Positions 49,206 through 58,348 of a stretch of DNA of 64,000 bases are shown piece after piece. The notes under the pieces are model-generated. The model did not search any database. It was not told where the DNA came from and saw only the letters and a program-made list of their open reading frames with translations. Source of the stretch: CAVTJX01 sp963735175 (GTDB taxonomy: Bacteria > Electryoneota > RPQS01). The position numbers and the translations under genes are program-made. How positions within the stretch are numbered: position 1 is the stretch's first letter; each line of letters opens with the position of its first letter. The stretch spans positions 124,001-188,000 of the forward strand of contig CAVTJX010000016.1 in NCBI GenBank assembly GCA_963735175.1. Reading direction: 5' to 3'.

Positions 49206-52029
49206 TTACCGAATAAGTAGTGTCTTGTAAACGCGGTTCTGCCCGGAAGCGCTGAGCCGCAGGATGTAAGTGCCCGAAGGCAGACCAGGTGCGTTCCAGG
49301 ATAACCGGCCGGCCCCGGCGGGCCGTTGGCCGTAAATCAATGTGGACACCGAGCGGCCGGTGATATCGTAAACCGTCAGTTCCACGGGTCCCGGCTGCGG
49401 TAGGTTATAAGCCACCGTCGTCGTCGCATTAAACGGATTCGGATAGCTCGCCAGCAGCAACAGAACTCGAGATCGCGCCCGCGGTTTTATCCACCGCTTC
49501 ACTTGACGCGACGTAAAACACCCAATCACGTCTCGCGCTATACAGCCCGTCCGAAATCTCTACAGCCACGTGTCTGTCACTCCCGCCTGGCCGAATTCCA
49601 ACACCGTGAACGCACCGGAACCGATCATACTTCCATTCCGTGTCCATGCATAGCGGAGTGAATCGCCCTCCGGATCACTGGCTGTAACGGAGAAGATCAT
49701 GTTTGTCGAGACGGGGATCGTATCGAAATCCGCCGGTGAAAAATCCGTAATTTGCGGCGGCTGCTCCAGCGCTAATTGATTCCCGTCCAGCGTGAACAGC
49801 GAGCGCCCATACGTCGCCGCGACAAGCTGCCGCGTCGGCGCGTGAAACACCAGGTCCAGCACCGGCACGCGCGGCAGGTTCGCCCCCAGCGGCAGCCAGT
49901 GCGCGCCCCAGTCCGGCGTTACAAACGTTCCGAAGTCCGAGGCTACATAAAACCGTCCCGGATACAGCGAATCGGGAATCACATCATTTAGTGGTCCTTC
50001 CGGCAAACCACCGCTGATCGCCCACCACCTCGCGCCGTAATTCGTGCTGCGGAACAAGTGCGCGTTCTGCTCCGCATTGCGAAAACCCGACACGGTCACA
50101 TACACCGTCCCCGCCACCCGCGGATCGACGCTCACGCGGGTTACCCAGCGATCCGGTAACCCCGCCGAGCGGTTTGTCCATATCAACCCACTGTTGGTCG
50201 TCACCTGCACATTGCCGTCATCCGTGCCCGCGTAAATCACTTGCGGATCCAACCCCGACACCGCAATGGTCGTGATCGTCCCGAACGACAGATTGCCCGG
50301 CTGCGCGCCGTCCGTCAAATCTCCGCTGATGGCCACCCACGATTCCGCCCCGTCGTTACTCTCGTATAGCCGGTGCGAACCGTAAAACATCCGCAACGGG
50401 TCCGCGGGCGACATCACCACCGGCGTGCACCAGTTGGTCCGGTCATTGGGATCAATTCCCAGGCGCGCGCCCAACCAGGAATCGCCATTGTTCGTGGACT
50501 TCGCCAGTACCCCCCATTGGTATTCCGCAAAGATCACGTTTGAATTCGTGGGATCGACAAGCACGTAAAATCCGTCACCCCCCAGAATCGCCGCGAAATC
50601 GCTCGCCCCACCCGTCAATGTTTGCAACGTACCGTTATCCTGCGTGCCGCCGTAACGCCGCTCCGGATGCTGGTGATCCACCGTCGCCGCATAGAACTGG
50701 TTAATCGGCAGTCCCGGCACGGAACTCCAACCGTTGCCGTTGTTCGTTGAGCGATACAATCCGCCGTCGTTGCCCAGCAGCACATGCGTCGGCTGCGCCG
50801 GATGAAACCATAGCGCGTGCTGATCTACATGCACGTCGCCGGGCGCATACTGCCAGCTCTGACCGCCGTCCGTCGAGCGCGCCAAACTTACTCCCAGCGC
50901 AAAGACGATATTCGGATTGTCGGGCCGCACACGGATATTGCCGAAGTACCAGCCGAATCCGGCATAGAGATCACCAATCTCCAGTTCGCTGTCGTTGACC
51001 CGGCCCCACGTGACCCCGCCGTCCGCCGTCCGAAAAATCCCGCTGAAGTTGCCGGGATGATTCGCGTAGATCGCGTACAACACCTGCGGATTCGACGCGC
51101 AGATCGCGAGCCCGATCCGCCCCACCGAATCCCCCATCGCCGGCAGGCCATCCTGCAGCCGCGTCCAGTTCGCGCCGCCGTCAAGGGATCTCCAGACGCC
51201 GCTGCCCCGGCCGCCGGCGGTCCGCATTTGCGGACTGCGAATCCGTTGCCACGTCGCCGCGTAAACGATCTGCGGATTTGTCGGATGCAGCGCCACGTCG
51301 CTCGCTCCCGGTGGAATCGTTGACAAACAACATCCGCTGCCAGGTCGCGCCGCCGTCGGCGCTGTGATACACTCCGCGTTCGCCGCCCGTCGTGTACAAT
51401 TCCCCCATCGCCGCCACCCAAATACTCTGCGGATGGATCGGATCCAACACGATGCGCGCGATGTACTGCGAGTCCCCCAGCCCCATCGCCGTCCAGCTCA
51501 GGCCGCCGTTCGTTGTGCGGTAAATTCCCGTTCCCGGATAGCTGTTCGTCGCCGAGCACGGTTCGCCCGTTCCGGCCCACACCGTATCCGGGTGCGCGCG
51601 ATCCATCGCCAGCGCTCCCATCGACTGCCCCGGCGCATTGTCAAAGACCGGTATCCAGCCTGCCCCGCCGTTGGTCGTTTTGAAAATTCCGCCCGTGGCC
51701 GCGGCGACGTAGAATAAATTCTCATTCGTGGGATGGCCGACGATATCCGCGATTCGCCCGCCAATGTTCGTCGGTCCCACCGCAATCCACGGCGGCTCGT
51801 CCAGCGCGCTGCTCGCCATCAGCCGTGCCGCCGTCTGTTCCGCCGTGCTGTAGTCTGCCGGGGAGAAACGGGACTCCGGCCAGACACGCTGCGTCATGAA
51901 CCAATCCGCGGGAAACGGTCCCGGTATCTCGCGCACATCCCGCCGCGGCTCTTTTGCCCGACGCGATGAACACCCCGCCGCCAATCCCACAATCAACAGG
52001 GCAACAAAGAATAACCGGATACGGCACAT
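49206..52029 (-). CDS. Large secreted BNR/sortilin-like beta-propeller lipoprotein with sorting tail; three frameshifts
   Basis: The product has a lipobox-like signal (ALLIVGLAAGCSS) and then many Asp-box (BNR) motifs such as TTNGGLSW, SADGGATW, SLDGGANW, STDGGQSW and STNNGDSW. These define sortilin/VPS10-like or sialidase-fold propellers spanning residues 90 to 700. After PPQITDFSPADFDTIPVS comes an Ig-like segment, then SYPNPFNATTTVAYNLPQPG and SGTYILRLSASGQN, a Por-type C-terminal domain. Frame breaks lie near 51318, 49572 and 49462. Reconstructed, it is about 940 aa. No sialidase active-site Arg triad is evident, so binding is more likely than hydrolysis. It leads a two-gene transcript with the nuclease-like gene. 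Confidence 0.8.
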
Positions 52030-52191
52030 GACAGTCCTCCCCGGACGGCTGGATGGTCACGTCAGGCTCACTGCCAGTCTCCCCAAGTATCGAATATACA
52101 CAAGAATGTTGAAACTCGCAACGCTTCCCGGGCATTTCCCTTCCGGCTTCATAGTGGATAATATTCCACGAAAATGCTATATTTCAATACT

Positions 52192-53358
52192 ATGACCCCA
52201 GATTACGAATTTGCCGTCATCGGCGCCGGTATTGTCGGGCTCGCCATCGCCGCGGAACTGGCCCCCCGCGGGCCGCTGCTGGTCCTCGATAAAGCCTGGA
52301 AATTCGGCCAAAGCACCTCTAGCCACAATTCTGAAGTCGTCCACGCCGGGCTCTATTACACCCCCGGTTCCCTTAAGGCCAAACTCTGCGTCGAGGGCAA
52401 CCGCCTGATTCGCGAATTGGCCGCCCAGGACCATTTCGGCTTTTCCGCGGTCGGCAAGTACATTGTCGCCACCACCGACGACGAAATAGCCTATCTGACA
52501 TGGCTGAAATCCAACGCCGATGCCAATGGCGTCGCTAATCTGCTCTGGGCATCCCCCGACGAACTGAGCGACCAGGAACCCGGTATCAACGCCGTCGCCG
52601 CCCTTTTCTCCCCCACCACCGCCATCCTCGACAGCCACGGCCTCATGGCCCACTTCAAGACCCAAGCCGAGCAGTCCGGCGCCGATTTCGTCTTCAACGC
52701 CGAGGTAATTGGAATTGACATATCTCCCCCTGTTGGCGGGGGGGTTAGGGGGGGTGGAATTAGCGGCTCAGAGGGCTACCAATTAACGATCCGCGATACT
52801 GACGGCTCCGAAATGACCGTCACCGCCGAATGCGTCATCAACAGCGCGGGGCTCGATGCCGACCGCATCGCCGCCCTCGCCGGACTCGATATTGCCGCGC
52901 TCGATCTCGAACTCCACTGGACGCGCGGTTTCTACTACAGCCTCGAGCATTCGGCCAGTCTGGGTATTCGTCATCTCGTGTATCCCGTGCCCGATACGGC
53001 ACTCAAATCCCTCGGCGTGCATGCCACCATCGATCTGCAAGGGAGCGTCCGTTTCGGCCCCACCGCCGAGTACATGGCCACGCGCAGCGAGGATTATTCC
53101 GTCACGGACGCCGGCACCGGCCGCGTCGCGGAAAGTATTTCCCGCTATCTTCGTCGCAGCATTCAACCGCACGAACTCGCGCCCGTCATGGCGGGGATCC
53201 GCCCGAAACTCACGCGTCCCGGCGAACCCGCCCGCGATTTTTACATTCAGGAAGAATCCGCCCGCGGTCTGCCCGGCTTTGTCAATCTCATCGGCATCGA
53301 ATCCCCCGGCCTCACCGCCAGCCCCGCCATCGCCAAATACGTCGCTACTCTTATCTGA
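52192..53358 (+). CDS. FAD-dependent oxidoreductase, L-2-hydroxyglutarate oxidase (LhgO)-like
   Basis: ATG 52192 gives a 388-aa protein starting DYEFAVIGAGIVGLAIAAEL, the FAD-binding GxGxxG. SSHNSEVVHAGLYYTPGSLK is characteristic of the LhgO/DAO family. HWTRGFYYSLE, HLVYPVPD and GVHATIDLQGSVRFGP match L-2-hydroxyglutarate oxidases, and GFVNLIGIESPGLTASPAIA closes the FAD site. It would oxidise L-2-hydroxyglutarate to 2-oxoglutarate, probably at the membrane. Residues about 177-190 (SPPVGGGVRGGGISGS) are an insertion encoded by a G-run palindromic repeat. A partial copy of the 3' end is found at 54203-54284. Confidence 0.85.
   Translation: MTPDYEFAVIGAGIVGLAIAAELAPRGPLLVLDKAWKFGQSTSSHNSEVVHAGLYYTPGSLKAKLCVEGNRLIRELAAQDHFGFSAVGKYIVATTDDEIAYLTWLKSNADANGVANLLWASPDELSDQEPGINAVAALFSPTTAILDSHGLMAHFKTQAEQSGADFVFNAEVIGIDISPPVGGGVRGGGISGSEGYQLTIRDTDGSEMTVTAECVINSAGLDADRIAALAGLDIAALDLELHWTRGFYYSLEHSASLGIRHLVYPVPDTALKSLGVHATIDLQGSVRFGPTAEYMATRSEDYSVTDAGTGRVAESISRYLRRSIQPHELAPVMAGIRPKLTRPGEPARDFYIQEESARGLPGFVNLIGIESPGLTASPAIAKYVATLI
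52722..52762. repeat. G-rich mini-repeat inserted in frame in the LhgO-like gene
   Basis: TCTCCCCCTGTTGGCGGGGG followed by GTTAGGGGGGGTGG encodes a Pro/Gly-rich loop between two conserved strands. The insert keeps the reading frame, and its CCCCC and GGGGG tracts could pair. Confidence 0.65.
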
Positions 53359-53374
53359 ACGACTCCGAGACGCC

Positions 53375-53998
53375 ATGCGTACATTTTCGATACTGCTTTG
53401 CACTCTGCTGCTGCTCGCGAGTTGCAAGCGCGCGCCGCGAGAGTCGGACACGGCGACGCCGCCGAATTCCTTCGGCTCGCCGCCCGCCGCCTTTCAGGGG
53501 CTGTTGTTTCACGCGCCGTACGAACAGGTGCTGGAGACGCTCGTGCAGCGTTACGGAACCACGGGCAGCGCGGACAAGCCGGACGAACTGTATTTCGACG
53601 GCGAGTTCTGGGGTTATCCGGCGACGGCCAAGCTGCATTTTCTCAGCAACAGCCTGCGCGCGCTCGAATCCGTGCGCGTCATGGTCCCGGCGCCGCTGAA
53701 GCAGGTGGTCGCGGCCGTGGAGCCCGACTTCGAATTCTGCCGCCCCTATGCGCGCCGGCGGCTCAAGTTCGGCGTGGGATTTTTCTGGTCCGATTCCACA
53801 CGCGTGATTTTCACGGTCCATTTCATGGCGAAGGACTTCAACAACACGGAAGTCGCGTTCATCGACTCCCGCCCGTACTGGAAACACTTCGACACGCCGA
53901 CGCCCGACGACTCTCCGCCGCCCCCCGGCATGGACGACAGCGAGCCTCCCGACAACCCCCGCAACGCCGACCGCTGGGAAGGCAGCGACCGAGAATAA
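53375..53998 (+). CDS. Lipoprotein of unknown function, 207 aa
   Basis: ATG 53375 gives a lipobox signal (ILLCTLLLLASCKRAP). The mature part contains GLLFHAPYEQVLETLVQRYG, YFDGEFWGYPATAKLHFLSN and a conserved-looking ARRRLKFGVGFFWSDSTRVIF, with mixed alpha/beta composition and an acidic Pro-rich tail (PTPDDSPPPPGMDDSEPPDN). It is exported and probably attached to the outer membrane. It begins 16 bp after the LhgO-like gene, so it is likely co-transcribed. No family is recognised. Confidence 0.7.
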   Translation: MRTFSILLCTLLLLASCKRAPRESDTATPPNSFGSPPAAFQGLLFHAPYEQVLETLVQRYGTTGSADKPDELYFDGEFWGYPATAKLHFLSNSLRALESVRVMVPAPLKQVVAAVEPDFEFCRPYARRRLKFGVGFFWSDSTRVIFTVHFMAKDFNNTEVAFIDSRPYWKHFDTPTPDDSPPPPGMDDSEPPDNPRNADRWEGSDRE

Positions 53999-54418
53999 TA
54001 AAACGACTTGTCCACGAAGTATGACTTCAGCATAATGGACCGTACGTTCGTAGGGGCGGACCCACGTGTCCGCCCGCGCGGACCATCCGCCCGTAGTGCC
54101 GCACGGCAGTGCGCTCTTGATCGGTCGTGCGTTCTGCGTTTTGTAGAAGACACGGCTCGTCGTGTCCTCTGCGACTCGTCTTACGAACCGACCCGTGTCC
54201 GCCCGCGGCCTGCCCGGATTCGTCAATCTCATCGGCATCGAATCCCCCGGCCTCACCGCCAGCCCCGCCATCGCCAAGTAGGTGGCCTCACTGCTCGAAC
54301 AATGAATATAGATACGGGGAGACGATCCCACGGGATTGGGATCTGCTCATATATATGGACTGTACTTCGCTCTTCTGTTAACAGTTTTTCTGCCGCAATT
54401 TCACGAAGGAGATGATTC
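53999..54418. other. Intergenic patch with recombination scars
   Basis: This 420-bp stretch contains a REP-like palindrome (54051-54078; arms GGCGGAC and GTCCGCC), a second GTCCGCCCGCGG tract, and a fragment of the upstream oxidase gene. I find no convincing gene. A GGAGATG motif ends it, serving as ribosome binding site for the gene at 54419. Confidence 0.6.
54203..54287 (+). pseudogene. Duplicated 3' fragment of the LhgO-like gene
   Basis: About 75 of the first 78 bases match 53262-53339, encoding RGLPGFVNLIGIESPGLTAS; the copy then reads to a TAG (AIAK*). The fragment begins at a TCCGCCCGCGG tract shared by the REP-like unit 130 bp upstream and by the parent gene, so recombination at short homology is likely. 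Confidence 0.8.
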
Positions 54419-55937
54419 ATGGCACCCTATGCGTTTGGATCGGGTATTCCTTACGGGCGGTACCTTCAGGAAAATATGTTTCAAGAAGAATTGAAGGGCG
54501 AAATCCGTGCTGTCAATAACTCAATGACACGGAGCCTGGACGAATTCACATCGGTAACGGTAGCCAGCACAGAATCACTTTCCAGAAGCTTACTCCGACG
54601 CTTTCAATCACATCGATGGTACGCTTCGCGACGGCTTTTATGCCTTACATTCCGACTTGCAGGAACTCCGTAGCTCCTTCGAACTCGGCATGGGGTTGCT
54701 TCTGAGTCAAATGGAGTTACAGGCGGAAATTCTCGATAATATCCTCCGTGAGCTGGACGCGATTCGTGAGATCCTTCGCAATCCGATACAAACCCAAGCC
54801 CGCGAACTCTTTCGGCGCGGATGCGTCCGTGTCCAAAAGGGCTTTCTCACCAAGGCACTTAACGAATTTCACGGAGCGTTGAAACTGGATGACACGGATT
54901 TCCTCGTTCAGTTCGAACTCGGCCGTCTCTACCTGTTTGGGGCCAGCCCTTCAGAAACAGTCGTTGACCTGAACCGCGCCCGGCAGCATCTCCGGGAAGC
55001 GATTCGAAATGGTTTGGCCGACTTGAGGGTTTCCGACGCTCCTCAATCCGCGCAGGTCTTAGTGCCTCCGATTGCGGAAGCTCATCTGGATCTGGCGATT
55101 GCCCTTTTCTACCTCGCGGGCCAACATCGCTTTGAGGGCAATTCGGAGCGCAGCACTCAGCTCCTTGAAGAAGCTGCAGCCTGCGCTAGACAGGCAACGG
55201 AGTTGGATAGTGGATTGGCCGAGGCGCATTATTACACCGCAAAAATTGCCGCGGTGAGCGACGACGCCATTTCTTCACTCATCGCATTGCACAAGTGCAT
55301 TGCACTAAACCGAGCGTATGCTCTGCGCGTGACTAATGAACCTGATTTCGATGGCATTCGCGACGCTGTGACGGAAGCCTTGGAAGAACTCCGAGATCAA
55401 ACATTGACACAAGCTCGTGCAGATTTATATGCTTTGCTAAAAGTGCACGAATCACACGATTACCTCTCTTATTCCGAATGCCACACCCTTGACGATGGGA
55501 TTAAAACGGCGACTGCACTCCTTGCTCGGAATACGTATTTCGATGCACTGGACGCACAGCAGATTATCCACGAATTGACGCCGCGTGCCATCCTGATTCG
55601 GGACCGGGATAGGGTTGAACGCTGTACGATTCTGCAGCGTGCGAAGGCTGAAGAAGAGGCAAGGCGAAAGCTGGAAAAGTACACTGCTGAAGAAGCGCGC
55701 CGTGCGTTCTGGACCTATCTAGCGCTGATGCCTGTGGGAGGAGTAACAGGCGCCGTCGTTTGTTGCCTGATCGGCGGCGTAATCGGCGCCCTCAATTACA
55801 TGACAAGCTACAATCCGTATTCCGCCCCGTCATGGGGCTTGATCACCGGCGGTAAATGGGGGCTGTGGATTGGTGCATTTTTCGGAACTTGCTTCGGCCC
55901 TGTTCTCTACAGGAAATGGAAATGGCATCATTTGTGA
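54419..55937 (+). CDS. TPR-containing membrane protein of unknown function; one frameshift
   Basis: The reconstructed protein is about 505 aa: MAPYAFGSGIPYGRYLQENM and a helical, coiled-coil-like region (LKGEIRAVNNSMTRSLDEFT), then after a frameshift near 54580 DAFNHIDGTLRDGFYALHSD. Several helical repeats follow with TPR character (ARELFRRGCVRVQKGFLTKA, LNEFHGALKLDDTDFLVQFE, AEAHLDLAIALFYLAGQ). Near the C-terminus, KAEEEARRKLEKYTAEEARR leads into two glycine-rich membrane helices (VGGVTGAVVCCLIGGVIGAL; GLWIGAFFGTCFGPVLY). This suggests a cytoplasmic sensor/adaptor domain anchored at its C-terminal end. It has a ribosome binding site (GGAG) before ATG 54419. It is AT-richer than its neighbours and sits in a rearranged patch. 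I do not know its function. Confidence 0.7.
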
Positions 55938-56480
55938 CGTCGGGAACCGATCCAAAGCCTAACCCGGCCACGACCAGGGACGCTGCGCCCTGTGTTGATG
56001 ATGTTTTTCCCGTTTGCTCATGGCGCTGATGGCCGTGCGTTGATTTACCCCTATAGAGGGACGAGAACATATGCTTGGTACAGGGACCGAAATCCTACCG
56101 CCGCGGACGACGCCAAGATGATGGCCCAACGGAGGCGCCGTTTACTCCCGCAGAACCCTGCCCATGAGCCACTCATTAACCCCAATGCCAATCTTCCCTA
56201 ACTCCAATGCAACACTTGTATTGAACAAAATATCAAATTACACTTGACATCAGCCACTTTCAATATTATATTCCAATCATCTCTCCGCTCATTAACAACT
56301 AATTCCTTGTGAAATCCACATTCGCTCCGTATCTTTCCGTCATTCGGCCAAATGAAAGCCTACTCCTGTATCCACGATGTGCCCAAATCCAATATTTGTT
56401 TAAAGCTAACCCCAGTTCGTTTCGTCAAAAAAATAGTGATCTGCCCGAGTTTCGGCTTGTACCATTGTTAAGTCCCCACC
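55938..56480. other. AT-rich intergenic region
   Basis: There is no convincing gene; a 69-codon frame at 55992-56201 lacks a ribosome binding site and recognisable content. The second half is AT-rich and contains the promoter at 56244-56272, then about 200 nt of untranslated leader. Confidence 0.55.
56244..56272 (+). promoter_or_regulatory. Strong housekeeping promoter
   Basis: TTGACA (56244-56249), a 17-nt spacer and TATATT (56267-56272): the same two hexamers and spacing as the rRNA promoter at 8479-8507. Transcription would begin near 56280, about 200 nt before the radical SAM gene, leaving room for leader-based control. Confidence 0.75.
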
Positions 56481-57527
56481 GTGCTGCCTAAAGGCTTCAC
56501 TCTAAAACCATCCATTGTCTGGAACGTCGCTAAGGTAGGGGCGAGCCTCGCGCTGTCGCATCTTGTGCGGCGGCCTGTCGTGTGGGGGCGGCCGGTGGCG
56601 ATCATGATGGAGCCGATCAGCCGCTGCAATTTGCAGTGCCCGCTCTGCCCCATCGGCGCGCGCGAATTGAAACGCGAGCTCGGCACGATGACGCTCGCGC
56701 ACTTCGTCCGCATCCTTGACAACGTGGGGCCGCAGGTGCGCGTGCTGGCGCTGTGGAATCAGGGCGAACCGACGATCAACGACGCGCTGCCCGCGATGAT
56801 CCGCGCCGCCCACGAACGCGGCATCTACACCATGACCTCGACCAACGGCAACCTGCTGCTGCGGCGCAACCTCATCGCGCGGCTGCTGGATTCGGGGCTC
56901 GACGAAATCATCTTCTCCATCGACGGGCTGACGCAGGAAACGTATCAGCTTTACCGCATCGGCGGGCATCTTGACGTCGTGGCGGAAGCGATGCAGACGC
57001 TGCGGCGGCTGCGTGACGCGCGGGCACAAAAAACGCCGCGGATCGTCATGCAGTGGCTGCCCATGAAGCACAACCAGCACGAGATCCCGCGGCTGCGAAA
57101 GACGGCGAGCGCATGGGGCGCGGACACGGTGGAGATCAAGACCACGCAGATCTACACCGACGCGCAGGCGGCCGAGTTCCTGCCTGAACTCAAAGAATTA
57201 TGGCGCTACGAACGCCGGGCCAAAGGCTGGGAAACCAAACGCCGCTACCAGAAGCTGCCGGCGGCTGTGGACCTCCACCATGATCGACTGGAACGGCACC
57301 GTCGTTCCCTGCTGCTTCGACAAGGACGAAGATTTTGTGATGGGAAACGCCGTCACCGACGACTTCGCAACGATCTGGAAGAGCGCCGGCCTACAACGCC
57401 TTCCGCAAGCAGCTTCTCACGCAGGGCCGCAAGACTGACATGTGCTGCAACTGTACCGAGGGGCTGAAGAGCTATTATTTGCGATTGGACCGAGTGGAAC
57501 GATTGGAAGAAGAGCGCACAGGAATAA
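56481..57527 (+). CDS. Radical SAM protein with SPASM-type C-terminal cysteines; three frameshifts
   Basis: The product carries the [4Fe-4S] motif CNLQCPLC (CX3CX2C) in MEPISRCNLQCPLCPIGARE, then LALWNQGEPTI and FSIDGLTQETYQLYR, typical of the TIM barrel of the MoaA/PqqE/SPASM group. The C-terminus, read across frame changes near 57265, 57385 and 57480, has NGTVVPCCFDKDEDFVMGNA and KTDMCCNCTEGLK, which would bind an extra cluster, and ends DWTEWNDWKKSAQE at 57527. Length is about 348 aa. Such enzymes modify peptides or sugars or are maturases, but no peptide precursor is seen nearby. GTG 56481 is the likely start. The MPG gene converges on it with a 46-bp gap. Confidence 0.82.
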
Positions 57528-57573
57528 AATGCAAAGCGCACTGCTGTGCGGCACTTACACAGACAAATACAGA

Positions 57574-58120
57574 TTACCGTCTGCTGACGAAGGGGTTGCC
57601 GGCCTCGTAGAAACGCCAGGGCAAATCGAGAGCTTTGGTGATACCGACGCGGGCGCTGGTCTGGATCGTGCCCGCCGCACCGTGGTAGAGCTTGATGCCT
57701 TTCGCCGATCACGGTGCCGTTGTGCGCGAGGGTAATGCCGAAGGCGCGGCAGAGCTTCCCCGGCCCGTCACACAGCGAATGCATATCGTGGACGCCCCGG
57801 CGCTGGCGCATGCGGTCGATGCCCTCCACCGGTTCCACCGCCCGGATCAGCACCGCCCCCACCCCCTGTTTTTCGGTGGTGAAGTTCAGGCAGGGGTACA
57901 TGCCGTAGATGATGTAGACGTAGACGTGCCCCCAGGTGTCGAACATCAGGGCCGAGCGCTCGGTCCGGCGAAAGGCATGGGACGCCGGGTCGGTGGTGTA
58001 AGCCTCGGCCTCAACGATGCGGCCCGAGACGCCTCCCGCCTCAAGAATCTTGCCGATTAATCCGGGGGCGACTTCTATCGTCGGTTTTTCGAAGAACTTA
58101 GCAGAAACGAGGCGCGGCAT
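57574..58120 (-). CDS. mpg: 3-methyladenine DNA glycosylase (AAG/MPG family); one frameshift
   Basis: The product has SAKFFEKPTIEVAPGLIGKI, GRIVEAEAYTTDPASHAFRR (with the catalytic Glu and Tyr-Thr), FDTWGHVYVYIIYGMYPCLN and LCDGPGKLCRAFGIT, which cover the AAG active site and base-flipping Tyr. The frame breaks near 57700 (GTVIGE to IKLYHGAAGTIQTSARVGIT), after which LDLPWRFYEAGNPFVSRR ends at 57574. Length is about 181 aa, as in bacterial members. It excises alkylated and deaminated purines. ATG 58120 (MPRLVSAKFF) is preferred to an upstream start at 58144, which lacks homology. Confidence 0.88.
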
Positions 58121-58187
58121 AAGTCTCCTGCGTGATCTTGACAAGCTCAGGAAAACTTATTATACTTAAGTTCTTACCAAAATTCAA

Positions 58188-58260
58188 GCCACTGTAGCTC
58201 AGTTGGTAGAGCAGCTGATTCGTAATCAGCAGGTCAACGGTTCGAGTCCGTTCAGTGGCT
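58188..58260 (+). tRNA. tRNA-Thr (CGT)
   Basis: The acceptor arms GCCACTG/CAGTGGC pair. The D arm is AGCTCAGTTGGTAGAGC, the anticodon loop TTCGTAA gives CGT (reads ACG), and the T arm contains GGTTCGAGTCC. CCA is not encoded. A terminator follows at once, so it is a single-gene transcript. Confidence 0.96.
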
Positions 58261-58271
58261 CACCCGCAAAG

Positions 58272-58297
58272 CACCGATTTCCGATCGGTGTTTTTTT
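58272..58297 (+). terminator. Terminator of tRNA-Thr
   Basis: CACCGAT and ATCGGTG pair around five bases and are followed by seven T, a textbook intrinsic terminator 11 bases after the tRNA. Confidence 0.92.
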
Positions 58298-58348
58298 GTG
58301 CGTCTATCTGCAGCTTACTTGCGTTGTAAGTGAATTTGTGGATAACAG

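Noticed and set aside
55992..56201. 69-codon frame between the TPR and radical SAM genes
   Set aside because: It has no ribosome binding site, no hydrophobic or domain pattern, and a start inside an otherwise non-coding tract.
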